Shown here: piece by piece, positions 17,244-25,225 of the stretch
Layout of the letters: the number at the start of each line of letters is the position of its first letter
Position numbering within the stretch: position 1 is the stretch's first letter
Assembly (NCBI RefSeq): GCF_000407545.1
Contig: NZ_ASWH01000002.1
Location: forward strand, 310,001-374,000
Source: Enterococcus gilvus ATCC BAA-350
GTDB lineage: Bacteria > Bacillota > Bacilli > Lactobacillales > Enterococcaceae
Direction of reading: 5' to 3'
Length of the DNA stretch: 64,000 bases
Made by a program: the position numbers and the translations under genes
The notes under the pieces: generated by a model
Database searches by the model: none
The model's input: only the letters and a program-made list of their open reading frames with translations
What the model was told of the DNA's origin: nothing

Positions 17244-18248
17244 TTAGTTTTCTGTCACCGATCCATCATAATGGACAACCACACTCTTGGCTGTGTGCGT
17301 CATGGTTCCATCATTCGGATCGATTGCTTTAACAAAATAACCATCCTCAACTTCACCCATAGGACCCCATGTCCAGGCACCACCGTTGTCTCCAAACTGA
17401 CTCTGAGCGATTTCAACAGCTTGTGCTTCGGATGTGACAACTTTCGGCGCACCGTGACCACCCTGAACTTCAGTTTGTTGCTCGGAATTTTGTCTCTCCG
17501 CATCTAGTTGTTCTTTCTGAGCCTGAGAAAGAATATTTCCATTATCATCCATTGCCAAGCCATTCTCGCTTAGTGCCATTCCAAATGCTTCCCATTCTTT
17601 ATTTGACCAGTTTGTCCGATCAGCTGGTGTTGATTTAAGAGTCCGTTGCTTCATTTCCTCATAACTTTCTTCATTTACTGTATTTGAAGAGGAGGTTGAG
17701 GAACCCGTAGAATTTTGAGTATTTGAATCAGCTGATGATGCAAAATTTGAAGGAGTAAGCTTCAATCCAGCAGAATCAGCATACTTTTGAACAAGGCCCT
17801 GTGACAAATCTCCATTGAATTGCATAAGGATCAATTTCTTTTCATTTGCTGCAGTATATGAGAAAGCCATAGCCGACGCTTTGCCAAGATCTTCATAGTA
17901 ATCCTTTGTTTTAGTCAGATCTTTCTCTTTTTCAAATAAGAAAATTCGCGCATTCATAAATTCGCCTGAATCGTCTTTTTGAATGCCGAATATCTTAGCT
18001 TCTTTAGCATACATAGGAGCCATACCAAAATCTTCTTTAGTCATGGATCTAGCTCCATCAACTGCTAAACTATCTTTTTTGAACTTATTTAAAATGGACT
18101 CTAAATTTATTGTCTCTTTTTTTTGACTCGAACTACTTGATGTAAGATTGGTTCTTGTCGAGTCTGTCGACTCAGCCTTCTTGCCACTAGAACAAGCTGA
18201 CAAGAGAACGATAGAGCAAACCAACAATACAACACTAAATTTTTTCAT
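17244..18248 (-). CDS. Prophage-encoded lipoprotein (candidate superinfection exclusion or surface protein)
   Basis: A 334-aa protein. The start MKKFSVVLLVCSIVLLSACS at 18248 follows AAGGAGATTAATC; lipobox LLSACS anchors it outside the membrane. The N-terminal globular domain (about 45-170) has FLFEKEKDLTKTKDYYEDL. A Ser/Thr/Asn-rich linker follows, then DRTNWSNKEWEAFGMALSEN, and a C-terminal beta domain (about 270-334) with AWTWGPMGEVEDGYFVKAID. Lipoproteins in this position (between integrase and repressor) in Gram-positive phages, such as Ltp of phage TP-J34, block DNA entry of related phages; I do not see the Ltp repeat here, so that role is only positional inference. Confidence 0.8.
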   Translation of the reverse strand: MKKFSVVLLVCSIVLLSACSSGKKAESTDSTRTNLTSSSSSQKKETINLESILNKFKKDSLAVDGARSMTKEDFGMAPMYAKEAKIFGIQKDDSGEFMNARIFLFEKEKDLTKTKDYYEDLGKASAMAFSYTAANEKKLILMQFNGDLSQGLVQKYADSAGLKLTPSNFASSADSNTQNSTGSSTSSSNTVNEESYEEMKQRTLKSTPADRTNWSNKEWEAFGMALSENGLAMDDNGNILSQAQKEQLDAERQNSEQQTEVQGGHGAPKVVTSEAQAVEIAQSQFGDNGGAWTWGPMGEVEDGYFVKAIDPNDGTMTHTAKSVVVHYDGSVTEN

Positions 18249-18267
18249 GATTAATCTCCTTAACAAA

Positions 18268-19161
18268 TTAGTAATCTAAGAACGAGACATAACCGCTAGA
18301 AGCTGTTGCTGGCTCTATGGTAACCTCAACATTTGTTTTTCTTTCTGCATCAAACGCATTAACTATTGTTGCATCAAATTTAGCAAACCATTTTCCGTCT
18401 TTCTGAGTCCAGTCTTGTATTCTTCCTAAAACGATATGAAGTTTGCTACCTTTATATGGATAGGATTTGTCGAATTGCTGTAATGCTAGTTCGTTTAGAA
18501 TATCTGCCTGTCCGCTAGTTGCTCCATCTGCTAATTTTGTTATATCGCTGTCCTCATTGTTTTCAGAACTACTGCTCATTGTATTATTTTGTGCTTCTTT
18601 ACTTTCCTTGATTCTTTTTTTCTCAGCCGCTTTGGATTCTTCAATTTTTGAAGTCTCAGCTTCTTTTTGTTCCAATTTCGCTAAAGCTGTTTCGTTCATT
18701 TTTACCTTCACTTTTGAACTTTTAGAATTTCCATCTAATCTTGAATTGATTGTTAAGGTTGTTTCATCTTGAAAATCCATGTCATAACTTAATTCAAAAT
18801 CTCCCGATTTATTAGCGGTAGTCTTATCTCCAACAACCCCCATACCGATTGTCACTTCTGCATGAGGAGAAGTGTTTCCTTTTATTGAGATAAGACCGTC
18901 ATCATTCGATAAGACTTCCTTTGGAACTGTTAACGCAAGGGCTTCGTTTTTTGAGCTAATTTTTGTTGAACTCTTGGTATCTTTATCAGAAGATTTTGCA
19001 GACTCTTTTGAATCAGACGTGGGGAAGATACTCATTAAAAGTATTGAAAGTACAATTAACCCGATCGAGATATTCCGATTCTTTTTGTTTTGTTTCTTTT
19101 TAATGAAATACCATGTACCGATACAACCAACAATAAATATCAACGTAAACACTGTATTCAT
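18268..19161 (-). CDS. Membrane-anchored extracellular protein with Ig-like domain
   Basis: A 297-aa protein. Two N-terminal hydrophobic segments (about 1-19 and 30-46) are followed by a Ser/Lys-rich spacer. A beta-sandwich-like domain (about 75-155, ISIKGNTSPHAEVTIGMGVV and DFELSYDMDFQDETTLTINS) resembles bacterial Ig-like folds. A charged coiled coil (LEQKEAETSKIEESKAAEKK) leads to a C-terminal domain with KLHIVLGRIQDWTQKDGKWF. It overlaps the region just upstream of the lipoprotein gene and is probably co-transcribed with it, forming a surface module in the lysogen. Function unknown. Confidence 0.75.
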   Translation of the reverse strand: MNTVFTLIFIVGCIGTWYFIKKKQNKKNRNISIGLIVLSILLMSIFPTSDSKESAKSSDKDTKSSTKISSKNEALALTVPKEVLSNDDGLISIKGNTSPHAEVTIGMGVVGDKTTANKSGDFELSYDMDFQDETTLTINSRLDGNSKSSKVKVKMNETALAKLEQKEAETSKIEESKAAEKKRIKESKEAQNNTMSSSSENNEDSDITKLADGATSGQADILNELALQQFDKSYPYKGSKLHIVLGRIQDWTQKDGKWFAKFDATIVNAFDAERKTNVEVTIEPATASSGYVSFLDY

Positions 19162-19234
19162 AAATACCTCCTAATTACAAAATATTAATAATATACTCCC
19201 ACTTATGGAAGGTAGTGATAGTCGCCTAAACTTA

Positions 19235-19639
19235 TTACCCGAATGACTCTTGATATGCGTAGTCAAACGCAATTTGTTTTATTAAATCTTCATAAGCAAG
19301 ATCGAGATCATTTTGTTCTATAAATTGCATGTAGTTAAACTGATGGATATCTATGTCGGTAAGCGAAATATAAATTTTAACAAGTTCAGTAATCATAAAA
19401 CAATCAGCCTGATATTCCATCTTTGAATGAAACTCATTCATTTTATAAATACCTACCAGATCATCATGTAAAAATCCATGCCCAGCTTCATGTAGAATTA
19501 CTTTTATTTTTTCAAAATCATTCAGATCTGAAGAAACAAACATTGTTCTAATTTCTGAAATGTAACATCCAGGCTTGTTTAAATCGGAAAACACTAAAAT
19601 AATGCCGTACTTTTCGAGAAGTGCTTTAACTTCTTCCAT
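19235..19639 (-). CDS. ImmA/IrrE-family metallopeptidase
   Basis: A 134-aa zinc protease with the motif HEAGH at residues 50-54 and a later Glu in KMEYQADCFMITELV that supplies the third ligand. ATG 19639 is chosen for GAGG eight bases upstream. Members cleave XRE-type repressors lacking their own S24 protease domain, which fits the neighbouring repressor. The two genes are 15 bases apart and co-transcribed; the protease is the likely induction switch. Confidence 0.88.
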   Translation of the reverse strand: MEEVKALLEKYGIILVFSDLNKPGCYISEIRTMFVSSDLNDFEKIKVILHEAGHGFLHDDLVGIYKMNEFHSKMEYQADCFMITELVKIYISLTDIDIHQFNYMQFIEQNDLDLAYEDLIKQIAFDYAYQESFG

Positions 19640-19654
19640 TATGAGCACCTCATT

Positions 19655-20014
19655 TTATTTGCCGTATTTACCTTTCAAGTAAGCTCGGATAATCTCTCTG
19701 TCATGATCAGTGATTGGTTCGCCATCAAAGCTCATGGCATTATCAAGCATTCTGTCAAGATCTGCTTCGGTGTATTTAGTATTGTTGGATTCTGATTTTC
19801 CAGCAACTAGAAAGTCAACACTTACATTATAGATAGAAGCCAAATCTTTTAATGATTGTAAATCTGGTTCCCTAGTTCCGTATTCCCAATTGGCGTATGT
19901 AGCCATATTTTTTAAACCTAATTTATTAGCTACCAGAGTTTTTGTCCACCCGTTCTGCTCCCTTAGCACTTCTAGGCGCTTTGCAAGAGGGGTTCGATTG
20001 TCAGAAGTTTTCAT
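19655..20014 (-). CDS. CI-like XRE-family lysogeny repressor
   Basis: A 119-aa protein with an N-terminal helix-turn-helix (residues 7-62, LVANKLGLKNMATYANWEYG) and a short C-terminal region ending ITDHDREIIRAYLKGKYGK. There is no LexA/CI peptidase domain, so induction should depend on the adjacent ImmA-like protease. It is divergent from the Cro-like gene across 140 bases holding repeated TTAAAC-N5-GTTTAA operators. GAGGTGATTAA precedes the ATG. Confidence 0.9.
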   Translation of the reverse strand: MKTSDNRTPLAKRLEVLREQNGWTKTLVANKLGLKNMATYANWEYGTREPDLQSLKDLASIYNVSVDFLVAGKSESNNTKYTEADLDRMLDNAMSFDGEPITDHDREIIRAYLKGKYGK

Positions 20015-20046
20015 TTAATCACCTCGTTTAAGTTAGTATAAACCAA

Positions 20047-20063
20047 TTAAACCATTTATTTAA
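20047..20063. promoter_or_regulatory. Repressor operator 1
   Basis: TTAAAC-CATTT-ATTTAA, close to the repressor start and over its probable promoter (TATACT at plus 20035-20040 on the minus strand). Confidence 0.55.
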
Positions 20064-20067
20064 AAAG

Positions 20068-20084
20068 TTAAACAAAAAGTGAAT
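20068..20084. promoter_or_regulatory. Repressor operator 2 (degenerate)
   Basis: TTAAAC-AAAAA-GTGAAT; the right half is degenerate. It lies between the two divergent promoters. Confidence 0.5.
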
Positions 20085-20091
20085 AAATCGC

Positions 20092-20120
20092 TTGAATTAA
20101 ACGGAACGTTTAGTTATACT
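20092..20120 (+). promoter_or_regulatory. Rightward early promoter (PR-like)
   Basis: TTGAAT (20092-20097), 17-base spacer, TATACT (20115-20120). Operator 3 (20097-20113) lies inside the spacer, so repressor binding should exclude RNA polymerase. Confidence 0.8.
20097..20113. promoter_or_regulatory. Repressor operator 3 inside PR
   Basis: TTAAAC-GGAAC-GTTTAG, one mismatch from a perfect palindrome, wholly between the -35 and -10 boxes of the early promoter. Confidence 0.65.
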
Positions 20121-20131
20121 TTATTCATAAG

Positions 20132-20148
20132 TTAAACAAATAGTTTAA
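20132..20148. promoter_or_regulatory. Repressor operator 4
   Basis: TTAAAC-AAATA-GTTTAA is a perfect 6-5-6 inverted repeat, just downstream of the early transcription start. Confidence 0.7.
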
Positions 20149-20165
20149 GAAGGGTGGTGAGAAAT

Positions 20166-20381
20166 TTGGAAATAGCAAATGATGCTCATTTAAAAATGCG
20201 TAGTATTCGAAAAGAAAAAGGAGTTACTCAAGCATATATTGCAAAGAGACTAGGTTTTTCTTCTTCTCAAGCTTATGCAAACATTGAATATGGTAACACT
20301 AATTTAAAGCTTGATGTAGCAGTACGGGTTGCTGATATTTTGAACGTATCTATTTATGATTTTTTGAGCGAAAAAAGCTAA
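20166..20381 (+). CDS. Cro-like XRE-family regulator
   Basis: A 71-aa helix-turn-helix protein (MRSIRKEKGVTQAYIAKRLG ... YANIEYGNTNLKLDVAVRVA). TTG 20166 is preferred: GGTGGTGA lies six bases upstream, whereas GTG codons at 20154/20157 overlap that site. First gene of the rightward transcript; expected to compete with the CI-like protein at the same operators. A fifth operator copy overlaps its 3' end. Confidence 0.82.
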   Translation: MEIANDAHLKMRSIRKEKGVTQAYIAKRLGFSSSQAYANIEYGNTNLKLDVAVRVADILNVSIYDFLSEKS

Positions 20382-20394
20382 ACAAAAAGTTTAA
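20378..20394. promoter_or_regulatory. Repressor operator 5, downstream of the cro-like gene
   Basis: CTAAAC-AAAAA-GTTTAA overlaps the cro stop codon. A distal copy 230 bases from the main cluster could allow DNA looping or a roadblock. Confidence 0.55.
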
Positions 20395-20420
20395 CAAAGC
20401 CCGACAAGGAGGTGAAAAAA

Positions 20421-20675
20421 ATGAAAGACAAGCCACAAGTGATTCGAACATCAATCGATACACGATTCTTGAATCAATACATTAAAATGCTGATTCCTGC
20501 TATTCAACGTAAGTTTGATGTCGAACCAGGAATCGAAGGTTCGCTTTTTTCTGAGACGAATAGTATTGATGAAATGCATATCTTGTTTTTATCGACGGAT
20601 GAACAAGCACAAGACATTTTCGATTTTATCAATTCAAAATGGCAATTCGAAAGTGAGCCTCAACTTGTTTCATAA
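20421..20675 (+). CDS. Small early phage protein (84 aa), unknown
   Basis: Starts MKDKPQVIRTSIDTRFLNQY after AAGGAGGTG. Soluble alpha/beta-looking protein with an acidic centre (SETNSIDEMHILFLSTDEQA). No family recognised; second gene of the early operon. Confidence 0.7.
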   Translation: MKDKPQVIRTSIDTRFLNQYIKMLIPAIQRKFDVEPGIEGSLFSETNSIDEMHILFLSTDEQAQDIFDFINSKWQFESEPQLVS

Positions 20676-20738
20676 CTACATTTTATGGTAGTTAAACTGC
20701 TATGAAAATTGACAACTGAATACAAAGGAGTGATGAAA

Positions 20739-21266
20739 ATGGTCGTTTCAATGAATGAAAAACGAATAGCGACAATTTTTAGAAACGAGGTAGACCGTCA
20801 ATCAATTAACCAAAGAGCCATGGCAATAGACATGAATGACTCTCCTCAAAATATAAGCCACAAATTGAATGGGCGACGTCGAATGGGGCTAGATGGAGTA
20901 ATCGACATGGCTGAGTATCTTCAATCGCCTAACTTAGACTTTGAAGCAGCAGCAGAAATGTTTTATACGCCGAGACCACTTAACAGAAAGCGTCGAGATG
21001 ATCATCCACTCTCAAAAATGGTCGGACAAGACAAAGAAGAAATGGAACGTATTGAAATTGAGAAGAAATTTGAGATATGGGATTTACTTTCAATACCAAA
21101 TGCTGATTTAACGTCAATTGAACGAAACGAAATAAAAGATTGGCTACTCGAACTAGTGGATGAGATTTCTTCTGAAATAGCGGTTTTCACTTCTGCTTGT
21201 GATCGATACGGTTTTAATTCCAGAGAGGTCGTCAAGATGGGGGAGTCAAGAGAAAGGAATGATTAG
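20739..21266 (+). CDS. Early phage regulator with XRE-like N-terminal helix-turn-helix
   Basis: 175 aa; ATG 20739 has AAAGGAG eight bases upstream. Residues 5-65 (NQRAMAIDMNDSPQNISHKL) look like a DNA-binding helix-turn-helix. The C-terminal half (EIWDLLSIPNADLTSIERNE) is helical and acidic. Early regulatory role inferred from position and fold. Confidence 0.65.
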   Translation: MVVSMNEKRIATIFRNEVDRQSINQRAMAIDMNDSPQNISHKLNGRRRMGLDGVIDMAEYLQSPNLDFEAAAEMFYTPRPLNRKRRDDHPLSKMVGQDKEEMERIEIEKKFEIWDLLSIPNADLTSIERNEIKDWLLELVDEISSEIAVFTSACDRYGFNSREVVKMGESRERND

Positions 21267-21267
21267 A

Positions 21268-21516
21268 ATGGCGCGATTAAGTAAAGCAGATTTCAAAAAG
21301 AAGTATGGATATTCTGAATCAACTTATCAGCGAAGAATTTCTAAATTAAAAAATACAGATTTTTTTTGTAAGGCTTACAAACGGCCAACGAGTCAGGAAG
21401 TAATCATTGAAACTGATTTGTATGATCTGTATCAAGATTTTGAATCATACAATAGATTGCTTACTCGAAAAATTAAGCCTGATGAATTTCTAAAAATGGA
21501 AAAGATAGGAGCATAA
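21268..21516 (+). CDS. Small DNA-binding-like phage protein (82 aa)
   Basis: MARLSKADFKKKYGYSESTY QRRISKLK resembles an excisionase- or MerR-like helix-turn-helix. ATG 21268 has AAGGA nine bases upstream; ATG 21259 abuts it. Its location three genes after cro fits an excisionase or minor regulator, but this is not certain. Confidence 0.6.
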   Translation: MARLSKADFKKKYGYSESTYQRRISKLKNTDFFCKAYKRPTSQEVIIETDLYDLYQDFESYNRLLTRKIKPDEFLKMEKIGA

Positions 21517-21518
21517 GC

Positions 21519-21980
21519 ATGAAAAATAAAAAAATCGCACTAGGAGTTACCGCTGCATTGTTTCTAGGATCAACTGTAGGATTCGCCGTAGGCGTTGGTT
21601 TCTTCGATAACGCAACAACTGTTGAATAGAACATCTACAAACTGGCTAACATTGCTACGCAGAATAAACAGAAGGCAGCAGACGTTCAAAGCAAACTTGA
21701 TCAAACGACTGGGCAACAAAAGAATCTGCAAGATCAACTAGACAGCCTGAAACAGCAATTGGCAAACAAACAAAATGAGGTCAATGCGAAGCAGTCTGAA
21801 ATCGAAGCCAAACAACGTGAAGTCGAATCTAAGCAACAGGAAATCACGCAGAAACAGCAAGAGGCGGATAAGCTGCGTAATGAACTATCTAACGCTCAAA
21901 ATGATTCAGCACAAAAAGACGCACGCATGGCGGAATTAGCAAATTTGAGCCAACAAAAAGTAAACGAGTTGGGCCAGTAG
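21519..21980 (+). pseudogene. Signal/TM plus coiled-coil protein gene interrupted by an in-frame amber codon
   Basis: From ATG 21519 the frame encodes MKNKKIALGVTAALFLGSTV and continues to DNATTVE, where codon 37 is TAG (21627-21629). The same frame then stays open for 116 more codons to 21980, encoding NIYKLANIATQNKQKAADVQ and a long Gln/Lys/Glu coiled coil (SEIEAKQREVESKQQEITQK). CAG to TAG would be a single base change. So the gene is a nonsense pseudogene, or needs suppression or read-through. No convincing restart site exists after the stop. Confidence 0.8.
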
Positions 21981-21991
21981 GAGGCGCAAGC

Positions 21992-22192
21992 ATGAAGAAA
22001 ATAAAAATTATTCGTGGATTTGGAATATCCTTTGTTGCCGGACTAATACTGATGTTGAAACTCAGCTCGATCCAATCGTTAAAAGTTTTAGTAATGATCA
22101 TTTGCATAGCAACAGCAAGCGTTTTAATCCCAACTACTATGATTTACGACGAGAAAGAATATGAAGAGAGAACAAAAAAAGAGACTTACTAG
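21992..22192 (+). CDS. Small two-helix membrane protein (66 aa)
   Basis: GGAGGCGC precedes ATG 21992. Two hydrophobic segments (about 9-22 and 29-50: IRGFGISFVAGLILML, VLVMIICIATASVLIP) and a charged C-tail. Unknown; directly follows the interrupted coiled-coil gene. Confidence 0.65.
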   Translation: MKKIKIIRGFGISFVAGLILMLKLSSIQSLKVLVMIICIATASVLIPTTMIYDEKEYEERTKKETY

Positions 22193-22245
22193 CCGGCAAG
22201 CAAAAGTAAGTCCCCAATGGAATAACATTCTAGGAGGATTATATC

Positions 22246-22584
22246 ATGTTTAATCGAGATGTAGCAATATCAGATCCTGATAACCGAGTATTCACGAATA
22301 TCAATCCAAGGAGTACGGAGGCTGCAGAAGTTGATTATGACTATAACTTGGATGATTTTGGTTCACAGGTACTACCAGATGATTTGGTAATGAAAGTAGT
22401 CTTTAAGAAACGAAAGATTAGCAAAGACTGCTTAACCACGATTACGTTCGCAAAATACGTAACAATCGATAATTATGTTGAATTGATTGATGACGTTGGT
22501 ATTGAGTACCAGGATTACAGCTTTGCTATAGAAGGCAGAGAGTATCTTCAAAAGAAATTAGAGGGGGCGCTAGATCGTGAGTAG
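22246..22584 (+). CDS. Unknown early phage protein (112 aa)
   Basis: Strong AGGAGG site. Acidic N-terminus (MFNRDVAISDPDNRVFTNIN), soluble, no family recognised. The next start (GTG 22577) overlaps its end, so it belongs to a tightly coupled set leading into the recombination genes. Confidence 0.7.
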   Translation: MFNRDVAISDPDNRVFTNINPRSTEAAEVDYDYNLDDFGSQVLPDDLVMKVVFKKRKISKDCLTTITFAKYVTIDNYVELIDDVGIEYQDYSFAIEGREYLQKKLEGALDRE

Positions 22585-22678
22585 AGAATGCCCAAGATGT
22601 GGAAATGAACGTATCAAAGAGGATCACAAATTTTGTTCAATTTGCGGATTGAAGTTGGAGGAGAAGAAAGATGAGTAA
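22577..22678 (+). CDS. 33-aa zinc-ribbon microprotein
   Basis: GTG start at 22577 behind GAGGGGGC. The product has two CxxC pairs, ECPRCGNE and FCSICGLK, spaced as in a treble-clef zinc ribbon, with a Lys/Glu tail. It overlaps the preceding gene by eight bases and the next gene by eight bases, which supports real translation. A nucleic-acid-binding accessory for recombination is possible. Confidence 0.7.
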   Translation: MSRECPRCGNERIKEDHKFCSICGLKLEEKKDE

Positions 22679-23606
22679 AGATTTGTCTAATGAATTTGCA
22701 ATGCAACAACAATCCAATCAAGGCAATGGCGTTATGGCCAACATGAGCGCTAGCCGAGAGATGGAAGAAGTAAAAGGTCAGATTTTCATGGCTAAACAAT
22801 TTCCACGAAACCCATTTGATTCGGAACGTAGAATTTTAGATGCGTGTAAGCGTCAATCGTTAGCAGAAACAGCCGTATACAACTATCCTCGTGGCGGTCA
22901 GATGGTTAGTGGCCCATCTATTCGTTTGGCAGAAGTTGTAGCTCAAAATTGGGGGAATATTTCCTTTGGAATCAAAGAGCTTGAACAACGTCCGGGCGAA
23001 TCTGTAGCCATGGCATATGCTTGGGATTTGGAGACAAATACACGCGAAGAAAAAGTTTTTACAGTTAAGCATATTCGCCATTCTAAAAAAGGTATTAAGA
23101 ACCTAACTGACCCTCGAGATATTTATGAAACGGTAGCGAATAACGGGGCACGAAGGCTACGATCTTGCATTTTAGGAATCATACCAGGAGATGTAACGGA
23201 ATCCGCTGTAGTGGAGTGTCAAAAAACAATGCAAGGATCGAACGGAGCGCCTTTACAAGATCGTCTGTCAGCTATGTTTAGTTTATTCAAGGAAAACTTC
23301 AATGTCACGCAGGAGATGATCGAAAATCGGTTCGGTTACAAAGCTACAGCATTTACCGAAAGAAACGGAGTCGATCTAAAAAACATCTATAATTCGCTAA
23401 AAGATGGCATGAGTGAAATTGAAGACTGGTTTGATACTCCAACTAAAGAGAAAAAGGCAGCCTCAACCATCGAAAAAGACTTTTCAAATCAGAAAAATAC
23501 CAATAAACCAAATGAAGCCGATAAGAAAGAAAAACCCATTGGCAATACCTCAGTGAAATCAAAGGCAGATGATAACAATGGACCTCAACAAGAAGAACTA
23601 TTATAG
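22671..23606 (+). CDS. Phage recombination protein, candidate single-strand annealing protein
   Basis: A 311-aa protein with GPSIRLAEVVAQNWGNISFG and RLRSCILGIIPGDVTESAVV in a compact domain (about 40-190) and a low-complexity, Lys/Asn-rich C-terminal tail. It overlaps a PD-(D/E)XK nuclease gene, the usual partner of RecT/Erf/Red-beta annealing proteins. I do not see a clear RecT signature, so the annealing role rests on synteny and architecture. Confidence 0.6.
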   Translation: MSKDLSNEFAMQQQSNQGNGVMANMSASREMEEVKGQIFMAKQFPRNPFDSERRILDACKRQSLAETAVYNYPRGGQMVSGPSIRLAEVVAQNWGNISFGIKELEQRPGESVAMAYAWDLETNTREEKVFTVKHIRHSKKGIKNLTDPRDIYETVANNGARRLRSCILGIIPGDVTESAVVECQKTMQGSNGAPLQDRLSAMFSLFKENFNVTQEMIENRFGYKATAFTERNGVDLKNIYNSLKDGMSEIEDWFDTPTKEKKAASTIEKDFSNQKNTNKPNEADKKEKPIGNTSVKSKADDNNGPQQEELL

Positions 23607-24369
23607 CAATGAAGCTGACTGGCAGTATATGTCAGTCAGTCAATTCAAAGATTTTATGAAATGCGAGGCTGCCGCATTAGCAAAACTTAAAGAAGAATGG
23701 TTGCCTATATCAAATCCCATTGCACTATTAGTTGGAAATTATGTTCATTCCTACTTTGAATCAGAGGAGGCACACAGTGAATTCATCAACGAGAATCATT
23801 CATCCATTTATAAGAAGAATGGATCGGAGCGATCAGAGTTTGTTCAAGCTGTAGATATGATTGAAGCGTTGGAATATGACGACTTCTTCAACTTTGTTTA
23901 TCAAGGTGAAAAGGAAGTCATTTTAACCGGTGAATTATTTGGTACGGAATGGAAGGCGCGGATCGATTGTTTTAACTACGATAAAGGATATTTTGTCGAT
24001 CTCAAAACTACTCGTAGTCTTTCGCAGCGTTACTGTTCTGATCGTTATGGTGGTTATGTATCTTTTGCTGAAGAATATGGATACATCACACAGATGTATG
24101 TGTACAAACAGTTGTTGGAGAAAAAATTCGACAAAGAGATTGTTCCTTATATTTTCGCAGTCACTAAGGAGTCTCCTCCTGATATCGCAGCACTGGAGAT
24201 TTATCCAGCAAGATACGATTTCGAAAGATACACAATAGAAGAGAAGCTTCCACATATTTTAAAAGTAAAAATGGGTGAAGAAGCACCTACATCTTGTGGG
24301 AGATGTGAGTATTGCAGGAATAAGAAGAAATTGAGTGGATTCATTGAAATAGAGGATTTACTTCATTAG
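23578..24369 (+). CDS. PD-(D/E)XK phage exonuclease (DUF3799-like)
   Basis: 263 aa. MSVSQFKDFMKCEAAALAKL near the start is the family's hallmark. The nuclease core has ILTGELFGTEWKARIDCFN then GYFVDLKTTRS (D-x(n)-D-x-K). It ends with four cysteines in CGRCEYCRN and a preceding Cys region that could bind an iron-sulfur cluster or zinc, as in AddB/RecE-like nucleases. It overlaps the annealing-protein candidate and should resect DNA ends for homologous recombination. Confidence 0.82.
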   Translation: MDLNKKNYYSNEADWQYMSVSQFKDFMKCEAAALAKLKEEWLPISNPIALLVGNYVHSYFESEEAHSEFINENHSSIYKKNGSERSEFVQAVDMIEALEYDDFFNFVYQGEKEVILTGELFGTEWKARIDCFNYDKGYFVDLKTTRSLSQRYCSDRYGGYVSFAEEYGYITQMYVYKQLLEKKFDKEIVPYIFAVTKESPPDIAALEIYPARYDFERYTIEEKLPHILKVKMGEEAPTSCGRCEYCRNKKKLSGFIEIEDLLH

Positions 24370-24388
24370 ATAGAAAGGAGGTTGCATT

Positions 24389-25225
24389 TTGGACTATTTT
24401 AAACAAAGACGAGAGTACCGTAAATTGAAACAAAACGAAATCGATATCTCAATTGGTCAAAATAATCTGTATCGCGAGTTATTAGACTATGCGAACGATG
24501 AAGACAAATTAGATGACTGGTTTCCTTTGAAAAATTCGGCGCTCACCGATCTTACAGGGCTTTCTATTCCAGGATTAGCTAAAGCTCGTAATAGTCTGAC
24601 TCAATTGAACCTCATAGAATACAGACAAGGGAAGAAGAATTCCGATAAACCACAGTACAAAATTACCTGCTTGTATAACAAACGGTTTACCAACAGTAAC
24701 ACAGCTGGTTTACAAGAAGTATCACAGAAGGTTGTGCAACCTGTATCACAAACGGTAGAACATAAAGATCTTACTAGTACTATACCTAAACTAGACACTA
24801 ACTTGACTGATGCTTCTGAATCAAATAAGTCTAAATATTCAAAAAATAGTGCGGTGACTTACTGGCTGAATCAAGTGAATCCAGCAGAAGCACCTTTCGT
24901 TCGACAATCAATCGAATACTGGGTCAATGACTTTGGAGGACAAGACGAGATAGTTATTCTAGCTATCAACGATATGCTTGAACATGATGCTCGCAATTAT
25001 AACTATCTCAACAAGATATTGAAAAATTGGGAAGAGTTGAAGCTTGATACGCCGGAAAAAGTCAAAAATCACTTAGTAGGCAAGTACAGCAAGAAGACTC
25101 AAAAGCAAGCTAAAGGACGTGTTGAACAGTTGCCGGATCACATAGCGAACCCGAAAACAGAAGCAGATGCCTCTGCGCTAGCAAGACAAAAACTAATTGA
25201 CTTAGGAGTGACACCAAATGATTGA
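24389..25225 (+). CDS. DnaD-domain phage replication initiator
   Basis: 278 aa from TTG 24389 (AAAGGAGG seven bases upstream). The N-terminal winged-helix (about 25-100, LTDLTGLSIPGLAKARNSLT) resembles phage replication proteins. A Thr/Gln linker precedes the C-terminal DnaD/DnaB-like domain (about 150-225, IEYWVNDFGGQDEIVILAIN and YNYLNKILKNWEE). It should bind the phage origin and recruit host helicase. An origin often lies inside such genes; I see no clear iteron set here. Confidence 0.85.
   Translation: MDYFKQRREYRKLKQNEIDISIGQNNLYRELLDYANDEDKLDDWFPLKNSALTDLTGLSIPGLAKARNSLTQLNLIEYRQGKKNSDKPQYKITCLYNKRFTNSNTAGLQEVSQKVVQPVSQTVEHKDLTSTIPKLDTNLTDASESNKSKYSKNSAVTYWLNQVNPAEAPFVRQSIEYWVNDFGGQDEIVILAINDMLEHDARNYNYLNKILKNWEELKLDTPEKVKNHLVGKYSKKTQKQAKGRVEQLPDHIANPKTEADASALARQKLIDLGVTPND

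Noticed and set aside
22671..23606. Confident RecT call
   Set aside because: Position fits, but I cannot see the RecT signature motifs; kept as a candidate annealing protein.
24389..25225. Phage replication origin inside the initiator gene
   Set aside because: Likely by analogy, but no repeated iterons could be identified by eye.
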